A stretch of DNA of 64,000 nucleotides from Aldrovandia affinis (GCA_029706075.1 JAINUG010000087.1:3085501-3149500), one strand, 5' to 3'. Shown: positions 46,010 to 59,000, counted from the first letter of the stretch. Notes: generated from the sequence alone by a model not told the origin. Numbers and translations are program-made.

Positions 46010-48660
46010 CATACATGCATACTACATACTACTGGTGTAACGTTTCACCAACTCCACAGATTGGTCAATTCTCCGTTTTTTAGGTTTTATACATTTATAT
46101 ATAAAAATATATACAACATTTCTTGAATATTTTTATATATACAACATTTTATCAATATTTATGGTGCCAAATGTGCTTAATTTTGTAATTAAATGTAACC
46201 TCTTTGTGGTTAGTATGACATAGTGTAGAGCTTTAAGAGTGAAGTTCAACACATGTATATGTATCACTGACATAAACAGATAAACAAGCAGGAGTGTAAT
46301 GACATCGTCAGCAAGGGCTCGCAACCCATGAACTCCACGACCCGTGCACCTCCCTGCCAAGGAAACCAGTCTCATCCCTCACAACGTTTTACCGTCGTTA
46401 CGGCAGAAAAATAAATTCTGCTAAAAACCAACACATTAAAATGCAGCCTGCATAATCAATTAATCGCCTTCATTTGACTCTCTTTGGCGAATCGGGAATT
46501 AGTCTCGAACTGCAGAGATTAAATTATGGGCATTAGCTTCTCGAAATCCCATTACAGCTTGGGCACTGCCCAGGCACTGTCAACAATGCCCAGATTGCAG
46601 TGTTTTGCCTGTAATGTATGCACTTCAATATGTAATGACTGAGTAATCACATTATTTGCTGTATCTACTTTATTTCAGACAGAGGTCTGCATCTGTGGTC
46701 CGCTCATAATTGCTGGGACGGGAGGGGGGAGCTGAAAGATTTGCATCAGCACAGGGGAATTTTTGCTGAAAATGATTATGCCAGATTGTTTTTCACGACA
46801 GGGAGTGTCCGAAGCAATAAAATTAATGATCTTGAAAGGCGTGGGTAAAGGGGGGAAAAACCTGTTAAATATTGGATGTTTTTCTTTCTGCCGATTTGGT
46901 GACATTGACAGGAGCCCGATCCTTAATGACAAGGTACGCAAAAACAAGTTTTCACACCAGAATCACTTGTGTCTGTTCTCCGCGGAATATCATGGTGTAC
47001 ATATACCAGGTACTGTGCGCATAAACCATCAGTCCGGTGGTCTTTTGGGATACAGTATATGCCCTGAATCTGGGTTGGTTTCTTTTGATCCCTGGCTGGG
47101 GATCCACTGCTGTTCCGCCTGGTACTCAGCATTAAAAGAAACACAGTGGGCAATAACTCTGTCATAGCCTGGTATTCCGTCCAAGTGGTGCACCTATGCC
47201 ACTTAATGACACGGAAAGCTTTGACCTGATGACCCGCTGAGTCACCTGGCTCGGACGTGGCTCCTTACTTTACTTTATCATAGGTACTCAACTCTCGGTC
47301 CTGAGGGCTGCAAGTATGTACTCCAGCCGAGCACTGGCTATATCTGGTGTCACGGCTTAGTATTCCCCCTTTGTTTATTAAGAGGTGAGCTAACTGATAT
47401 CAGGTGGTTCAGTTGATTGGTTAGAGCTAATACCTGCAGCCGCTGGGGCCCATAGGACGGAGAGCCGACTATGTTGGGTTGACATAAAGCCTTAGCTTCG
47501 TCGCATGAGAGGTGAGAGCGATGCACAAAAAACATGCAATTCAGTAACAACTTATCTTGGTACAATTATGATTCATCACTTCACAGCATGGTCATTTCAA
47601 AATCTACTCCACTGGAGCACGTTGGGAGGAGAAGGTGTGTGTGCACAGAGCCATGATATAGGACCTCCGTGCTAAACAGGCAGCCAGGAAAAAGAGGAAT
47701 CCCTGTCTTTCTAATGACGGCTGCATTCTGTGTCACTGTCCTCAAAGCGGACACTCCATCAACTGTTTATGTGTACTATTTATATTTCAGGCACTACAGT
47801 GATCTGCCACCTCTGGTAATAAACTTGCCGAAGGAGCATAACGAATGAGGCGTGAGCTCAGTTTGAATTGAGATTCCGGCGTTTGGGCGAGCCGGGATCG
47901 CAGGCACGTTATTTAAACATAAATCAGCCGGCTATGCAAATTCGAGTCAGCCACCGAGGTTTTCCCCGTCGTTATTGTTAATATTGTCCCAATGATTATG
48001 ACAGATGATGTCACAGCTTAGCCCACCCCTGTTATTGCTCCGCGCGTTGGAGGTGCGTCTCTCGCCGTCTCCCTTTTCTATGGGAGCGAGGACGCTCTCC
48101 GCGCGCCACACACTTCACGGACGCTTGCACCTTTGTTTTCGCGTGTAATTACACAGGGCACATGATTACCAGGTAAAACAAATTACGCTCTTGATGGTGG
48201 CGGATAAATCTTGGTTTCAATTTGTTGTAATGACCCATGTAATTTTTAAGCTGTGCCTACACATTCCCTCTTTTAACGCGTATCATTAGTGGGATAGTAT
48301 ATTAGATATACATTCCGCGCCTTAATTTGGTCTCCCAGGAGCGCTTGTAATGATGCAGCTGCTTCAGCCGCTGCTCGAGACCGCGTTCTCTTAATTTATT
48401 TATTTTAATTTTTTTTGATTAATCGAGTTCTTGAGTGCTGGGAGATTCTGCTGGATTGATACTTCTTACTTAATCCGCAAAACTGTAAAAACATGGACTT
48501 TATAGTGCGCCTGACTCTGGTCATGATGCGATTCTAAAATGAAAGGACTTTGGAAATGGTGCCACAGGATCCTGTGTCTTTTTACTGATTTCCTCTCATC
48601 TCGCTCAAAATGAGAGGAAATAAAAGCAGCTCATAGAAGGAAGTACCAGCAAGGTACGTC
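46010..48660. promoter_or_regulatory. CNE-like regulatory block with octamer motifs and a CpG-rich patch
   Basis: The best candidate regulatory region in the window. 46440-46960 and 47820-48560 are complex, repeat-free and dense in homeodomain (TAATTA, ATTAATCG), POU octamer (ATTTGCAT 46739-46746; ATGCAAAT 47934-47941), SOX-like (TATTGTTAATATTG, about 47972-47986) and TGACAGATGATGTCA (about 48000-48014) motifs. A CpG-dense patch at 48035-48140 and a strong splice-donor match AAG|GTACGT at 48654 suggest a possible non-coding first exon. No coding exon is visible. Motif presence is observed; function is inferred. Confidence 0.4.
47290..47470. mobile_element. degenerate hAT-like MITE
   Basis: The left end CTCTCGGTCCTGAGGGCTGC is an imperfect inverted match to the right end, whose complement starts CTCTCCGTCCTATGGGCCCC and continues AGCGGCTGCAGGTAT, matching CTGCAAGTAT on the left. 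About 180 bp, no coding capacity, no clear duplication. It resembles the CAGGGGTC group found elsewhere in the window. Confidence 0.55.
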
Positions 48661-50468
48661 TCGGAAACCGTTCCCCATAGCCCACTGGAACGTGAAGTAA
48701 CAAAACCACTCTCAAAGAAGGTTGACTACAGACCTGCAAAATACTGTTTTTGTAAGTTTCCATATGGAAGAGAACAATTTTGAAGTGTTACTGATATATG
48801 GCTGGTGATTAAAGATCATTAGCCTACACATTTGAAATGAAAGTTTTAATTTTATGTGGTGCACAACATGAGAGCAAGGACCCTTATGCAGTGTTCACCC
48901 TTTTGGCAGCCTCTGTTCTATAGGCTACAGTTTGGCATGTACAGATGAACCTTCAGAAAGAGAAAAATGGAAAAAAAGTGAGAACGGTGGAAAAACAAAT
49001 GATTACATTATTGAATATGAACTGAGAAAACGTATTGAATAAATTTGCATAGATCCGCAATGGATGCCTAACATGTCTATGATGAATTCCATTCATATAG
49101 TAGAGAATGAACACAAATGATCTTTCGAAGTGCATTCGATTTTAATATGCCATTATCAAAGTCTACTGAGAAGAAGTGAGAAGTGAACTACCTTTTGATT
49201 TACTTTTTGAAAGCCAGTCATATAAATGCACCGACGATTTTGTTCCAGAAGTAAATACTGTATATTCTGTTATATAATATAATCTATAACAGGGTCCTGG
49301 AAGCGCAGACCTAGGCGATTTAATAGGTATTTCATTGTAGTTGTTCCATCATGCTCTTATTTATTCAACTCTTAGAGACAGATATTACAAGGTATGTTCT
49401 TTGAGCCATATTCTGATGACATACGAAGCTGGCACAGGTGCAAACATAGTTGGTTTTTGCCAATATTTAGAGCGGTGGAAGCAATGTTTGTTGATGGTTA
49501 TGTTTGTGCCAAGGTTGGTATTATTTTTGTTGTTATTTATTTATTTATTTTTAACTGTTTGTTTAGCACTGAAAGGACTACTGAACGGGCTATTTCTATC
49601 TCACTGTTTGTTGGCTCCATGATAGCGAAGGTGACCATACTGCACTGTGTTTCTTGTTTACACTCACACCAATGTGATGTATCAGTTTCAGGGGGGATGG
49701 GGGTGTAGCTAATTGATTTAAAAGCGAGTGGTCTCGCCCCATGCAAGTATTAGGCATGTGAGAACCAATCAGCATGCTTTGAATTATATCTGCCTGGATT
49801 TTTACCTTTACATGTGACTGAGCGAGAGTGAGAAAAATGGGTTTCCAGATAAAAGTACAAAGCTTGCTGTATACTGTCTGGGGTCAAGGCTAACAGGGAT
49901 TAAAGGGAAAATCCAGTGCTCAGATGTTTCACTACAATACCCAGAATCAAGAGCACAAATTGTGCAACACAACCCCAGTTTTGAGAAGCGCAACTTATTT
50001 TCTGACTGTGACGTGCATTACACATATAAAGATTTTGACATTGTATGTATAGCTTCTTGAACTATGAAAATCATAAAAATATCATTGTAATCCTCAACCA
50101 TAAAATCCCTTTTATTTAAAAATGATTAAATAATCAAATATAACCTTATATTATCTCATATTGCAATGACTTACTTATTTCTCATTGAGGCAATGACAAA
50201 TCTATTCCTATCATGCATATATAAAACATACAGTAGTTTTCAGCTTGGTCAATGTCACTTTTCTGTAGCTATTAAAAACAAAAGAGTGGGGGAGATATGT
50301 GAAGCCACACAAATGTGATATTGTACTGCAGAAACACACATCAGACTTGAGTTTAATATCTGCTTATGTCACAATAAAAAATGTTTTACACACCCTTCCA
50401 AAACGAACGCATTGTATGCAAAACTCAATAACTATTTTGGCCTAGTTGCAGTTCTGCAAATGTTTTAA
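48661..50468. other. single-copy non-coding DNA
   Basis: AT-rich. A GGGTGTAGCTAATTGATTTA stretch at about 49702-49721 faintly recalls a tRNA 5' half but has no B box. No exon or transposon end recognised. Confidence 0.4.
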
Positions 50469-51036
50469 TGGAAACACTTTACTTAAGTCCATTATGTAGG
50501 CATCCACAAAGTCTTTTTGAATGCGACATAAGATGTCATAAAGCTCGGAATAAGCCTGCATAAACATAATAAACAGCTTATAAGCCTACATGAGGCATTA
50601 TAAACCACATCATGATGACTGTTATAACACAACAAACAAAAGTGAGTCATATCTTCTTATGCCAAATATCACTATAACTCCAACAGTAGTAGAGCCGTAT
50701 GTTACATGATATAAAAATACCACAGTAATGTACCTCTTATAAGGCTATGCCTGTATGGATGCATGCATTATAAAGCTTTGTGTCATATATAATTGGGGAA
50801 ACTCTAATTCTAATTCTCCCCATAAAGTATAGTTCAACAGTTTCATAATGCTTTCATTGAGGTTTGCAGCGACTGCTTTATGAAATATAATTTGCGACTT
50901 CAAGTAAAGTGACATTACATGTAAGTGTCAAGCGTTAATTAAGTGTTAAACACTTTACAGATTAGCATGTCAGAGATGAATATGTTACGGTTCACTCATT
51001 TTTAAAACAGTGAAAGCCTTTATTAATGCCTACATA

Positions 51037-52283
51037 CACTATATGGCCAAAAGTCAGTGGACACCTGACCATCACACCTATATGAGCTTGTCGGACATCC
51101 CATTCTAAAACCATGGGCATTAATATGGAGTTCGACCCCACTTTGCGGCTATGACAGCTGCCACTCTTCTGGGAAGGCTTTCCACAAGATTTTGGAGTGT
51201 CTGTGGGAATTTGTGCCCATTCAGCCAAAAGAGCATCTGTGAGGTCAGGCACTGATGTTGGACAAGAAGGCCTGGCTCGCAATCGGTGTTCTAATTCCTC
51301 CCAAAGGTGTTCAATGGGGTTGAGGTCAGGGCTCTGTGCAGGCCAATCAAGTTCCTCCACACCAAACTTGTATAACCATGTCTTTATGGACCTCGCTTTG
51401 TGCACAGGGGCACAGTCATGCTGGAACAGCAAAGGGCCTTCCCCAAACTGTTGCCACAAAGTTGGAAGCTCCTAATTGGCTAAGATGTCTTTGTATCCTG
51501 TAGCATTAAGAATACCCTTCACTGGAACTAAGGGGCCTATCCCAAACCCTGAGAAACAGCCCCAGACCATTATCCCTCCTCCACCAAATTTTACAGTAGG
51601 CACTATGCATTCCGGAAGGTAGCGTTCTGCTGGCATCCACCAAACCCAGATTTTTCCATCAGACTGCCAGATAGTGAAGCGTGATTCATCACTCCAAAGA
51701 ACACGTTTCCACTGCTCCAGAGTCCAGTTGCGGCGTGCTTTACACCACTCCAGCCGACGATTGGCATTCCGCATGGTGATGTGAGGCTTGTGTGCAGCTG
51801 CTCGGCCATGGAAACCCATTCCATGAAGCTCCCGACGCACAGTTATTGTGCTGATGGTGCTACCAGAGGCAGTTTGGTACTCTGTAGTGAGTAATGCAGC
51901 AGATGATAGGCGATTTTTACATGCTATGCGCTTCAGCACTCGTCGGCCCCGCTCTGTGAGTTTGCGTGGTCTACCACTTCGTGGCCGAGCTGTTATTGCT
52001 CCTAGGCGCTTCCACTTCACAATAATAGCACTTACAGTTGACCGGTGCACATCTAGTAGGGCAGAAATGTCATGAACTGACTTGTGGCAAAGGTGGCATC
52101 CTATGACAGTGCCGCGTTTAAAGTCACTGAGCTCTTTATGAACCATTCTGTATTCTAAATGTTTGTCTGTGGAGATTGCATGGCTATGTGCTGGATTTTA
52201 TGCACCTGTTGGCAATGGGTGTGGCTGAAGCACCTGAACTCAATAATTAGTAGGGGTGTCCACTGACTTTTAGCCATATAGTG
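51037..52283 (-). mobile_element. nearly intact Tc1/mariner element
   Basis: The ends CACTATATGGCCAAAAGTCA (51037) and the complement of CACTATATGGCTAAAAGTCA (52283) match at 19 of 20 bases, and both are flanked by TA duplications (51035-51036, 52284-52285). Length is 1247 bp, standard for Tc1-like elements with short inverted repeats of about 30 bp. The transposase covers almost the whole interior on the minus strand and has only two visible lesions. High end identity and the nearly open gene make this the youngest-looking autonomous-type element in the window. It lies inside the MITE-like sequence at 50469-52430. Confidence 0.96.
51120..52146 (-). pseudogene. Tc1 transposase (DD34E), two lesions
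   Basis: Starting [20 protein letters not shown], the N-terminal half carries the helix-turn-helix region (about residues 10-50) and the GRPRK motif (58-62) between the two DNA-binding subdomains. Catalytic residues are all present: D in LWSDES (about 153), D in FQHD (about 244), and E in SPDLNPIEH (about 279), giving the 34-residue DD34E spacing. An in-frame TAG at 51472-51474 follows KDILAN. A 2-bp loss in an AC repeat near 51205 shifts the last 25 codons, which in the other frame end WGRTPY with a stop at 51120-51122. Full length would be about 342 residues, normal for the family. Confidence 0.93.
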
Positions 52284-52598
52284 TAAGACTTACACCAAAA
52301 GTAAGATGTTCCCTAAAATTTAAATAGGTTCAAATATAATTTTCACTAAAGCTGTTCCAAAGTTTAATGCTTTATGACATCTAATACAGCATTAATAAAG
52401 CCTTTATGAACACAAGTAAAGTGTTACCCAGTTTGATATTTTAAAATGTCACATTTTTATTGCGTCTTTGATAACTGAATACTTTGTTTTTAACCTCATT
52501 GAGGCAAAACATGATCGAATAAAAAATATTTTTCCCTTGTACGCAAACTCTGAATGTGCAAGTCTGTCTGATGCATTATCCATAATCTTCAGAATATA

Positions 52599-53850
<1,252 letters not shown>

Positions 53851-54087
53851 CTGGAGTCCAGGAGCCTTTCTTCAGCCGTGGAGGCATGCATTAGCTGATA
53901 TATACTCAGATTATACGTAAATCAAATGATACATTTAGACGTAGTTCTCCTTTCACACCGCATCGTCACCCTGGAAATATAGGGCAGAAGTGCCCACCTC
54001 CAAATACCCCTAAAGCACCATACATTGCCCACATGTAAAAAGAGGACTGGCGTTGTGGAGGACCCCCAGACCGGAAGCTGGAGCCTT

Positions 54088-54124
<37 letters not shown>

Positions 54125-55176
54125 CCTCCCTCCCATGGGATCCCCTGGGAGCCTGCTCTTGGACAGAGGCCTAGATCAGCATGACCTAAATTCAAAGGCG
54201 AATTAAGAATGTGTCCAGTGAAAAGGGACACTTTGCAAATGAGCTCCGACAGAGAGCGGAGTGCTCGCAGTGCAGGGAGAGCCAGGGCCTTGGCTCCGTC
54301 AGAGTGCTTTAATAAATGCCAAATGGACTCCCCTGACCCAATATTACTATTGCTGTTATTCTGTATTTATTTATTTATTGATTAACTTTTATTTACAGCT
54401 CTGCTTTATTTTTTAATTATATCTCTACAAGATTTAATCACCTAAAACGTTTTTACTATATTGCATTACTAATTATAATGAGCAAATTACCAAAATTATC
54501 ATTTTAAGCCAGGTTGTTGTATGAATAATGAGTGAAATGCCAGTGTTTAAATAGCAAAAAGGTTATTTTTTTAAAAGAGCTCTTAATAGGTGTTGCCCTA
54601 AAGAATGTGCCATCGGGTGTGATCATAACCTTCTCTGAAAATATGCCTGAAAGTTCTTCCTCAAAAATGACATAAGAAATATGGCTCTCTATAGATAGGT
54701 ATAGACCCAGAGGAAGATTCTTTATTGTGTCCACTTTTAGAGACTTTGAGAAAGTAATCTTTATTGGGAACATATATCTTCAAATGGGTCTTTTGGGGGA
54801 AAGCTGTGACTTTGAGGATATTTAATCACGACTACATGGAAGCAGAGGTTCTTGGGAACTGTTAAAATGAGCCGCAGCTCGACTGACAAGCACTGCACCA
54901 GCACAAGGTCCGGACATGACAAAATGAAAGAACACACAGTGAAAGTGATAAGCACTATATGTACTTTTTATTTATATAAGTAGATTAAGAACTAGATTTC
55001 CCCTGTGAAGGCCTTCCTAACTTCACTACTGTCCCTTCCCTCTCTGACTTATAACAGATCTAGTGACATCTGTGCTCAGCACTGAGATAATGTATCCACA
55101 AACACCCAACAATCAAAAGTGCAGGATGTTTCACCATCACAATCTTCACCGCACAGGAGTCTCTCATTACTTAGTG
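53851..55176. other. single-copy non-coding DNA with (CA)n
   Basis: Contains (CA)n at 54091-54123. The flanking 53930-54310 is complex and perhaps CNE-like. No exon, RNA gene or transposon end recognised. Confidence 0.4.
54091..54123. repeat. (CA)n microsatellite
   Basis: About 16 CA units. Confidence 0.95.
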
Positions 55177-55379
55177 CTGGGGTGTCCAATCTTAGCCAAA
55201 AGGGGCCGGTGTGGCTGAAGGCTTTTGTTCTATCCCAGCACTAAAATGCCTGATTCAACTAATAAGCTAATCACAGTCCTCACGCAAGACCTTGATTAGT
55301 TGAATCAAGTGTTTTAGTGTTGGGCTAGAATACAATCTTGCACAAACTGGCCCTTCTCAGATATGTTGGGTGGACATGG
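55177..55379. mobile_element. hAT-type MITE, older relative of 34362-34565
   Basis: The left arm CTGGGGTGTCCAATCTTAGC, then AAAAGGGGCCGGTGTGG and AGGCTTTTGTTCTA, aligns with the left arm of the young MITE at 34362. The right arm (CTAGAATACAATCTTGCACA, CTGGCCCTTCTCAG) aligns with its right arm. The length is almost equal (203 versus 204 bp). The flanks ACTTAGTG and ACTAGTGG look like an eroded 8-bp duplication. Many mismatches between arms indicate an older insertion. Confidence 0.85.
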
Positions 55380-55770
55380 ACTAGTGGAAAAGGCATGGCA
55401 ATTAGGCATGCTGTAGTCATCTCACCTAATCCAATAGTTATGACCAGATACAAGTTAAAGACATGCACCTGGATAAGGCTAAACTAAACGAGGCAGTCCT
55501 AACACATGGCATGTAAGCAAGTCTATACACACTACCTGCCTTAGGGATCCTGTAGCAAGCCGTTTTCACCAATTTCATTCTCTTTATTTCCCACTTTAAA
55601 ACAGCCTTTGTTTCATGTTGTTACTGAAAATAAAATGTGATTCCTCTTCTGTTCCATTTAATACTTGTTCTTTCATAAAGAAAAACTAAACCCTTGAAGG
55701 TGTTGATTCAACCATTACTCCTCAGCATTTCCTTCTTGATTGTGTCTGATTTAAACTGCTCCATGCATAA

Positions 55771-56085
55771 TTGCTTTTCTTTCTTCCTGTCTTAATTCTT
55801 TGTTCATTTCTGCTGCATGCGTACGGTAGATCATCCTGTCCTTTTTCCAGCTTTGGTAACCTTTCCTCTGATATTGTTCATATTCTCTTCTTGACCTTCC
55901 TGATCACATGTATCAGGTTTCAAGGAGAGGTTCTCCCTTGCTTGACACTCATTCACTCCACTGGAATGCCTCAAGGCTCTGTTTTGGGTGCACTTATTTT
56001 TTCAATGTATCCCTGCTCTTGGGGTAATTGCATTGCTTCCAATAGTTTCTCACATTATTATAACAATAATAATAATTATTAGGTT
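55771..56085 (+). mobile_element. LINE reverse-transcriptase fragment (L2/CR1/Rex-like)
   Basis: The frame contains HSTGMPQGSVLGALIFSMY (about 55951-56010), which matches the reverse-transcriptase motif 'GVPQGSVLGPLLFSLY' of non-LTR retrotransposons, followed by a SFSHYY stretch where the YADD catalytic box should come. That box is lost into an (AAT)n run at 56060-56080. Upstream residues are weakly similar at best. Downstream to about 56450, pieces such as LEGHAV and FPGLPSF may be further remnants of the same element, out of frame. A dead fragment; clade placement rests on one motif. Confidence 0.65.
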
Positions 56086-56621
56086 TGCCATATTAGTATC
56101 CTTCTGAATAAATTCTCGAGATCTTCAAAACAATCTTCCCCTAATATGTTGTTGTTTCACCTTGAAGGACACGCTGTCATAAACCTGAGGATTCCCTGTC
56201 CTATCTCTCAACAACACATTACTCCTTCTCCGACTGGCTTGTGTTTCCATGTACTATAATGCAACATGAGTGGAATTTGTGCATTTTTAATGATGTATTG
56301 AACACAGCACTGCCTTGTCCAGGCTTTTGGGCCCTTTGAAAACTGCTGTTCTCTTTCCAGGCCTTCCCTCTTTCACACTAGCTCCCCTCCTAAGGATATA
56401 ACGTCTCACTGCTCAGTTTTTACCCTCTTCTTCAAAACGTCACGCTATCCTGTGCCTCATTTCTCTTCTTTTATTCCACTTTGCCCTTGCTTGTTGTTCA
56501 GTTAATTGCTGAGCTTTATCACTATCTAACATGATCCCCAGTGTTCCCTCTCACATGTGCTAAGGTAAACCAGTTCCATTGTTAAAACCAAAAGCTATGA
56601 AAGTTGCATTAGCCCCTAAAG
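56086..56621. other. non-coding DNA, possible further LINE remnants
   Basis: Pyrimidine-rich, with short out-of-frame segments that could continue the LINE fragment. Nothing else recognised. Confidence 0.35.
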
Positions 56622-56784
56622 CAGGGGTCCCCAACCCTGATCCCGCTGAGCCACAGGGTGTGCTGCGTTTCCTGACCACTCAGCACTTAAAATCAATCAA
56701 AGCAGTTGATTGCACAGTTAAAGCACCTTACCTGGTTTCTTGGGTTTTCAGATGAACTTCCAGGACCAGGGTTAGGGACCTCTG
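56622..56784. mobile_element. hAT-type MITE, CAGGGGTCCCCAACCCTG family
   Basis: The left end CAGGGGTCCCCAACCCTGAT pairs with the right end, whose complement is CAGAGGTCCCTAACCCTGGT (17 of 20 identical). Length is 163 bp, with no coding capacity. The flanks CCCTAAAG and TCCCGAAT do not form a convincing duplication. A very common fish MITE type; the family differs in its interior from the elements at 34362 and 55177. Confidence 0.8.
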
Positions 56785-57239
56785 TCCCGAATTGATGGAG
56801 CATTGTTGTACAAAAATAATACAAAATATTTTTACAGTTAGTGATGTCAAGTCAACAGAAAGTAATTTGCAGCAATTATTCTTTCCCCCGTTGCAATTAT
56901 ATTTCACATTTTTGGGAAAACAATTTCTCGAAAAGGGACCCTGCTTAAAGACAATATATCAATGAATCATGCAGTTATGTGTTATTATATGTTGTTATCT
57001 ACAGCATAACTGAATTAGTGTAAAATGCAAACCAGGTATGCCTTTGTCAGGTGTGGTCAGTAGTCCTACCCCCACCCAATAAAAAGACACAAACATCGCT
57101 TTCATTTCTTTTTGAAAGTTGCAGCCAAATTAGTTAGCAACTTTTGCACCCACCCCTTTAATTTATTTGTCTTCTAAAAAGGCATTCTTATTGTAACTGC
57201 TAATATTCAAATGTAGAAAAGCGACTCCCCTGTTTAATT
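56785..57239. other. single-copy non-coding DNA
   Basis: AT-rich, with no recognised feature. Confidence 0.45.
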
Positions 57240-59000
57240 ACACATTCATGAGACATACATTCGCAGTGGCTCTCAAACAATGGGTTCTCAATGAAAGGCC
57301 ATTCAAGATGAGGTTTTCAATCTTGAACAAAACAAAGATGAAGGAACAGCGCTGGAGCGCTGGAGATGCTCCACACCGGTGCTGGCTGGCGCGCCGGCAC
57401 GCTCACAATCCCACCTGCGTCAGAATCCCAGCCTCAAAGCAGCAGCCTCCCCCTTTTGTCTGCGCAGAATTTTGATCCAAAGAACCTTGAAGAGAGGGGT
57501 CCCGCCCGCCACCTGAGATTTTTGACAACAACGGTGAAGCACGCGAGCACGGAAGTGCAAGGTAATTAGAATGCTGCTTCTGAACACAGTCGGCTCCCAT
57601 TTTCACAGAGGAACACTCTATAGGTTTGGTGTGGAGCCCATATGGGAATCCAGGACCTATGGTTGCCTTCAATAGCATATGCTAATTGCTGAAATTAGCA
57701 TAATTCATTAACATTTGGGTCCTAATTACACAATGAACGCACAGATTTTTCTGAAAACCTGAGCGGTGTGCTTTGACTTCCTAATGTATGATACAATTAA
57801 TGCTGCTCTTATTTACATATTGCTCGGAAATTTGAAATGATAAAGCGCTGTAAAGCAAGAAATTTACGATTAGTCTCTAATCAAACGCTGTTGCCTCTTT
57901 TTTTATTTTATTTCCTCCCATCCTACAGATGCTGCTTCGGCAGCCCTCAGGTTAGTCGGAAATCTGCTGCTTGTATTTATTTACAAAAAGAACACGTTTG
58001 CAACCCTAAAGACTGCTCAGAAATGCAAATCACACGTGTATGAATAATAGATCAGTGCTGTGTTTGCAATCAGCTCAATGCACATAATTTTCTCAATCGA
58101 AAAGGGCAAACGAAGGAAGGTGTTTCCACGTATCATTATTGCCACATATGTTTGATGGGTAATCATATATTCTCTTTGATAGTGGCTGTTTAGTTAACAT
58201 TAATGAAGCTCATAAACGCGAAGAACAATGACTCTATTTCCTTGTTACTCTGATAATTATGGGGCCATCCGCTTGCATCATTGTGCTGGGGAGCTCGACT
58301 TTACACAATAAAAACAGGGTCTTAACCATTATCTTTACTACAACAGTGTCCTGCTTTCAGCTTATTTTTAATTATATTCCACACAGCCCTGAAGCTAACA
58401 TGATGAGAATTGTCCATGTTTTGGTAGGCATGCTGTACATTTCACTCCATTATCTGATTATTCTGTAGATTACAAACTGTTGTCTCACACATGGGTGTGC
58501 ATGGTAGGTGTGCATGAGTAGACCCCAACCACATATACTATATCTTAGTTTTTTTGGTGAGGGGGGAAAAAAGAATTTATGTAAATCGAGCACAGTCTTT
58601 TCCCTTGCCCTTCTGAGACACCTGGGCTCAACTCATACGGGATGGATTACATGGCCACACACAAGGCAAGAGACCGTAATCGGGCCTATCCTCAGCCTGG
58701 ACAAGGGCTAATTGAACTGACAGGCTTGCTTGCATTTGATCCATCTGGAGTATGCAGGGGCCCCTCGAGGACCCCGGTTTGGGGGGTAGCGGGGGGATGA
58801 GAGTTTTAATGAACGGAGACTGTCATTAAAAACATAACTATTTCCTCAGAGATCACATCCCATTTAAATGCAAAAAAGAGAAGAGCAGCGATTCAAAGAT
58901 CTCAGATTTTTCTTTCTGCCATTCAAACTGCAAATTTGAATCTCCAGGTGAAAAAAAACAGAAACCTTTGCCGCTAAAGCTGACTAGTCCCAATTAATTA
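57240..59000. promoter_or_regulatory. CNE-like regulatory block
   Basis: Complex, repeat-free sequence. It includes a CpG-bearing patch (57350-57560), homeodomain-rich stretches (GCTAATTGCTGAAATTAGCA at 57681-57700, an imperfect palindrome), an octamer ATGCAAAT (58023-58030) next to an E-box CACGTG (58033-58038), and TAACATTAATGAAGC near 58196. A strong splice-acceptor-like pyrimidine tract ends at 57928. No protein domain is recognisable in any frame. Function is inferred from texture and motifs only. Confidence 0.4.

Larger units (their letters stand above)
50469..52430. mobile_element. MITE-like sequence split by a Tc1 insertion
   Basis: The left edge GAAACACTTTACTTAAG (about 50471-50487) is inverted relative to the right edge CACAAGTAAAGTGTTACC (about 52411-52428). 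A third related CAAGTAAAGTGACATTAC lies at about 50900-50917, so the left 450 bp may be one element and the rest a second, or all may be one composite. Inner inverted pieces GCCTTTATTAATGCC (51017-51031) and GCATTAATAAAGCC (52389-52402) flank the Tc1. Removing the Tc1 leaves about 715 bp of AT-rich sequence with many 'CATTATAAAGC' type repeats. No coding capacity; superfamily not assigned. Confidence 0.5.

Noticed and set aside
49700-49770. tRNA-like stretch starting GGGTGTAGCTAATTGATTTA
   Set aside because: No B box and no acceptor-stem pairing.
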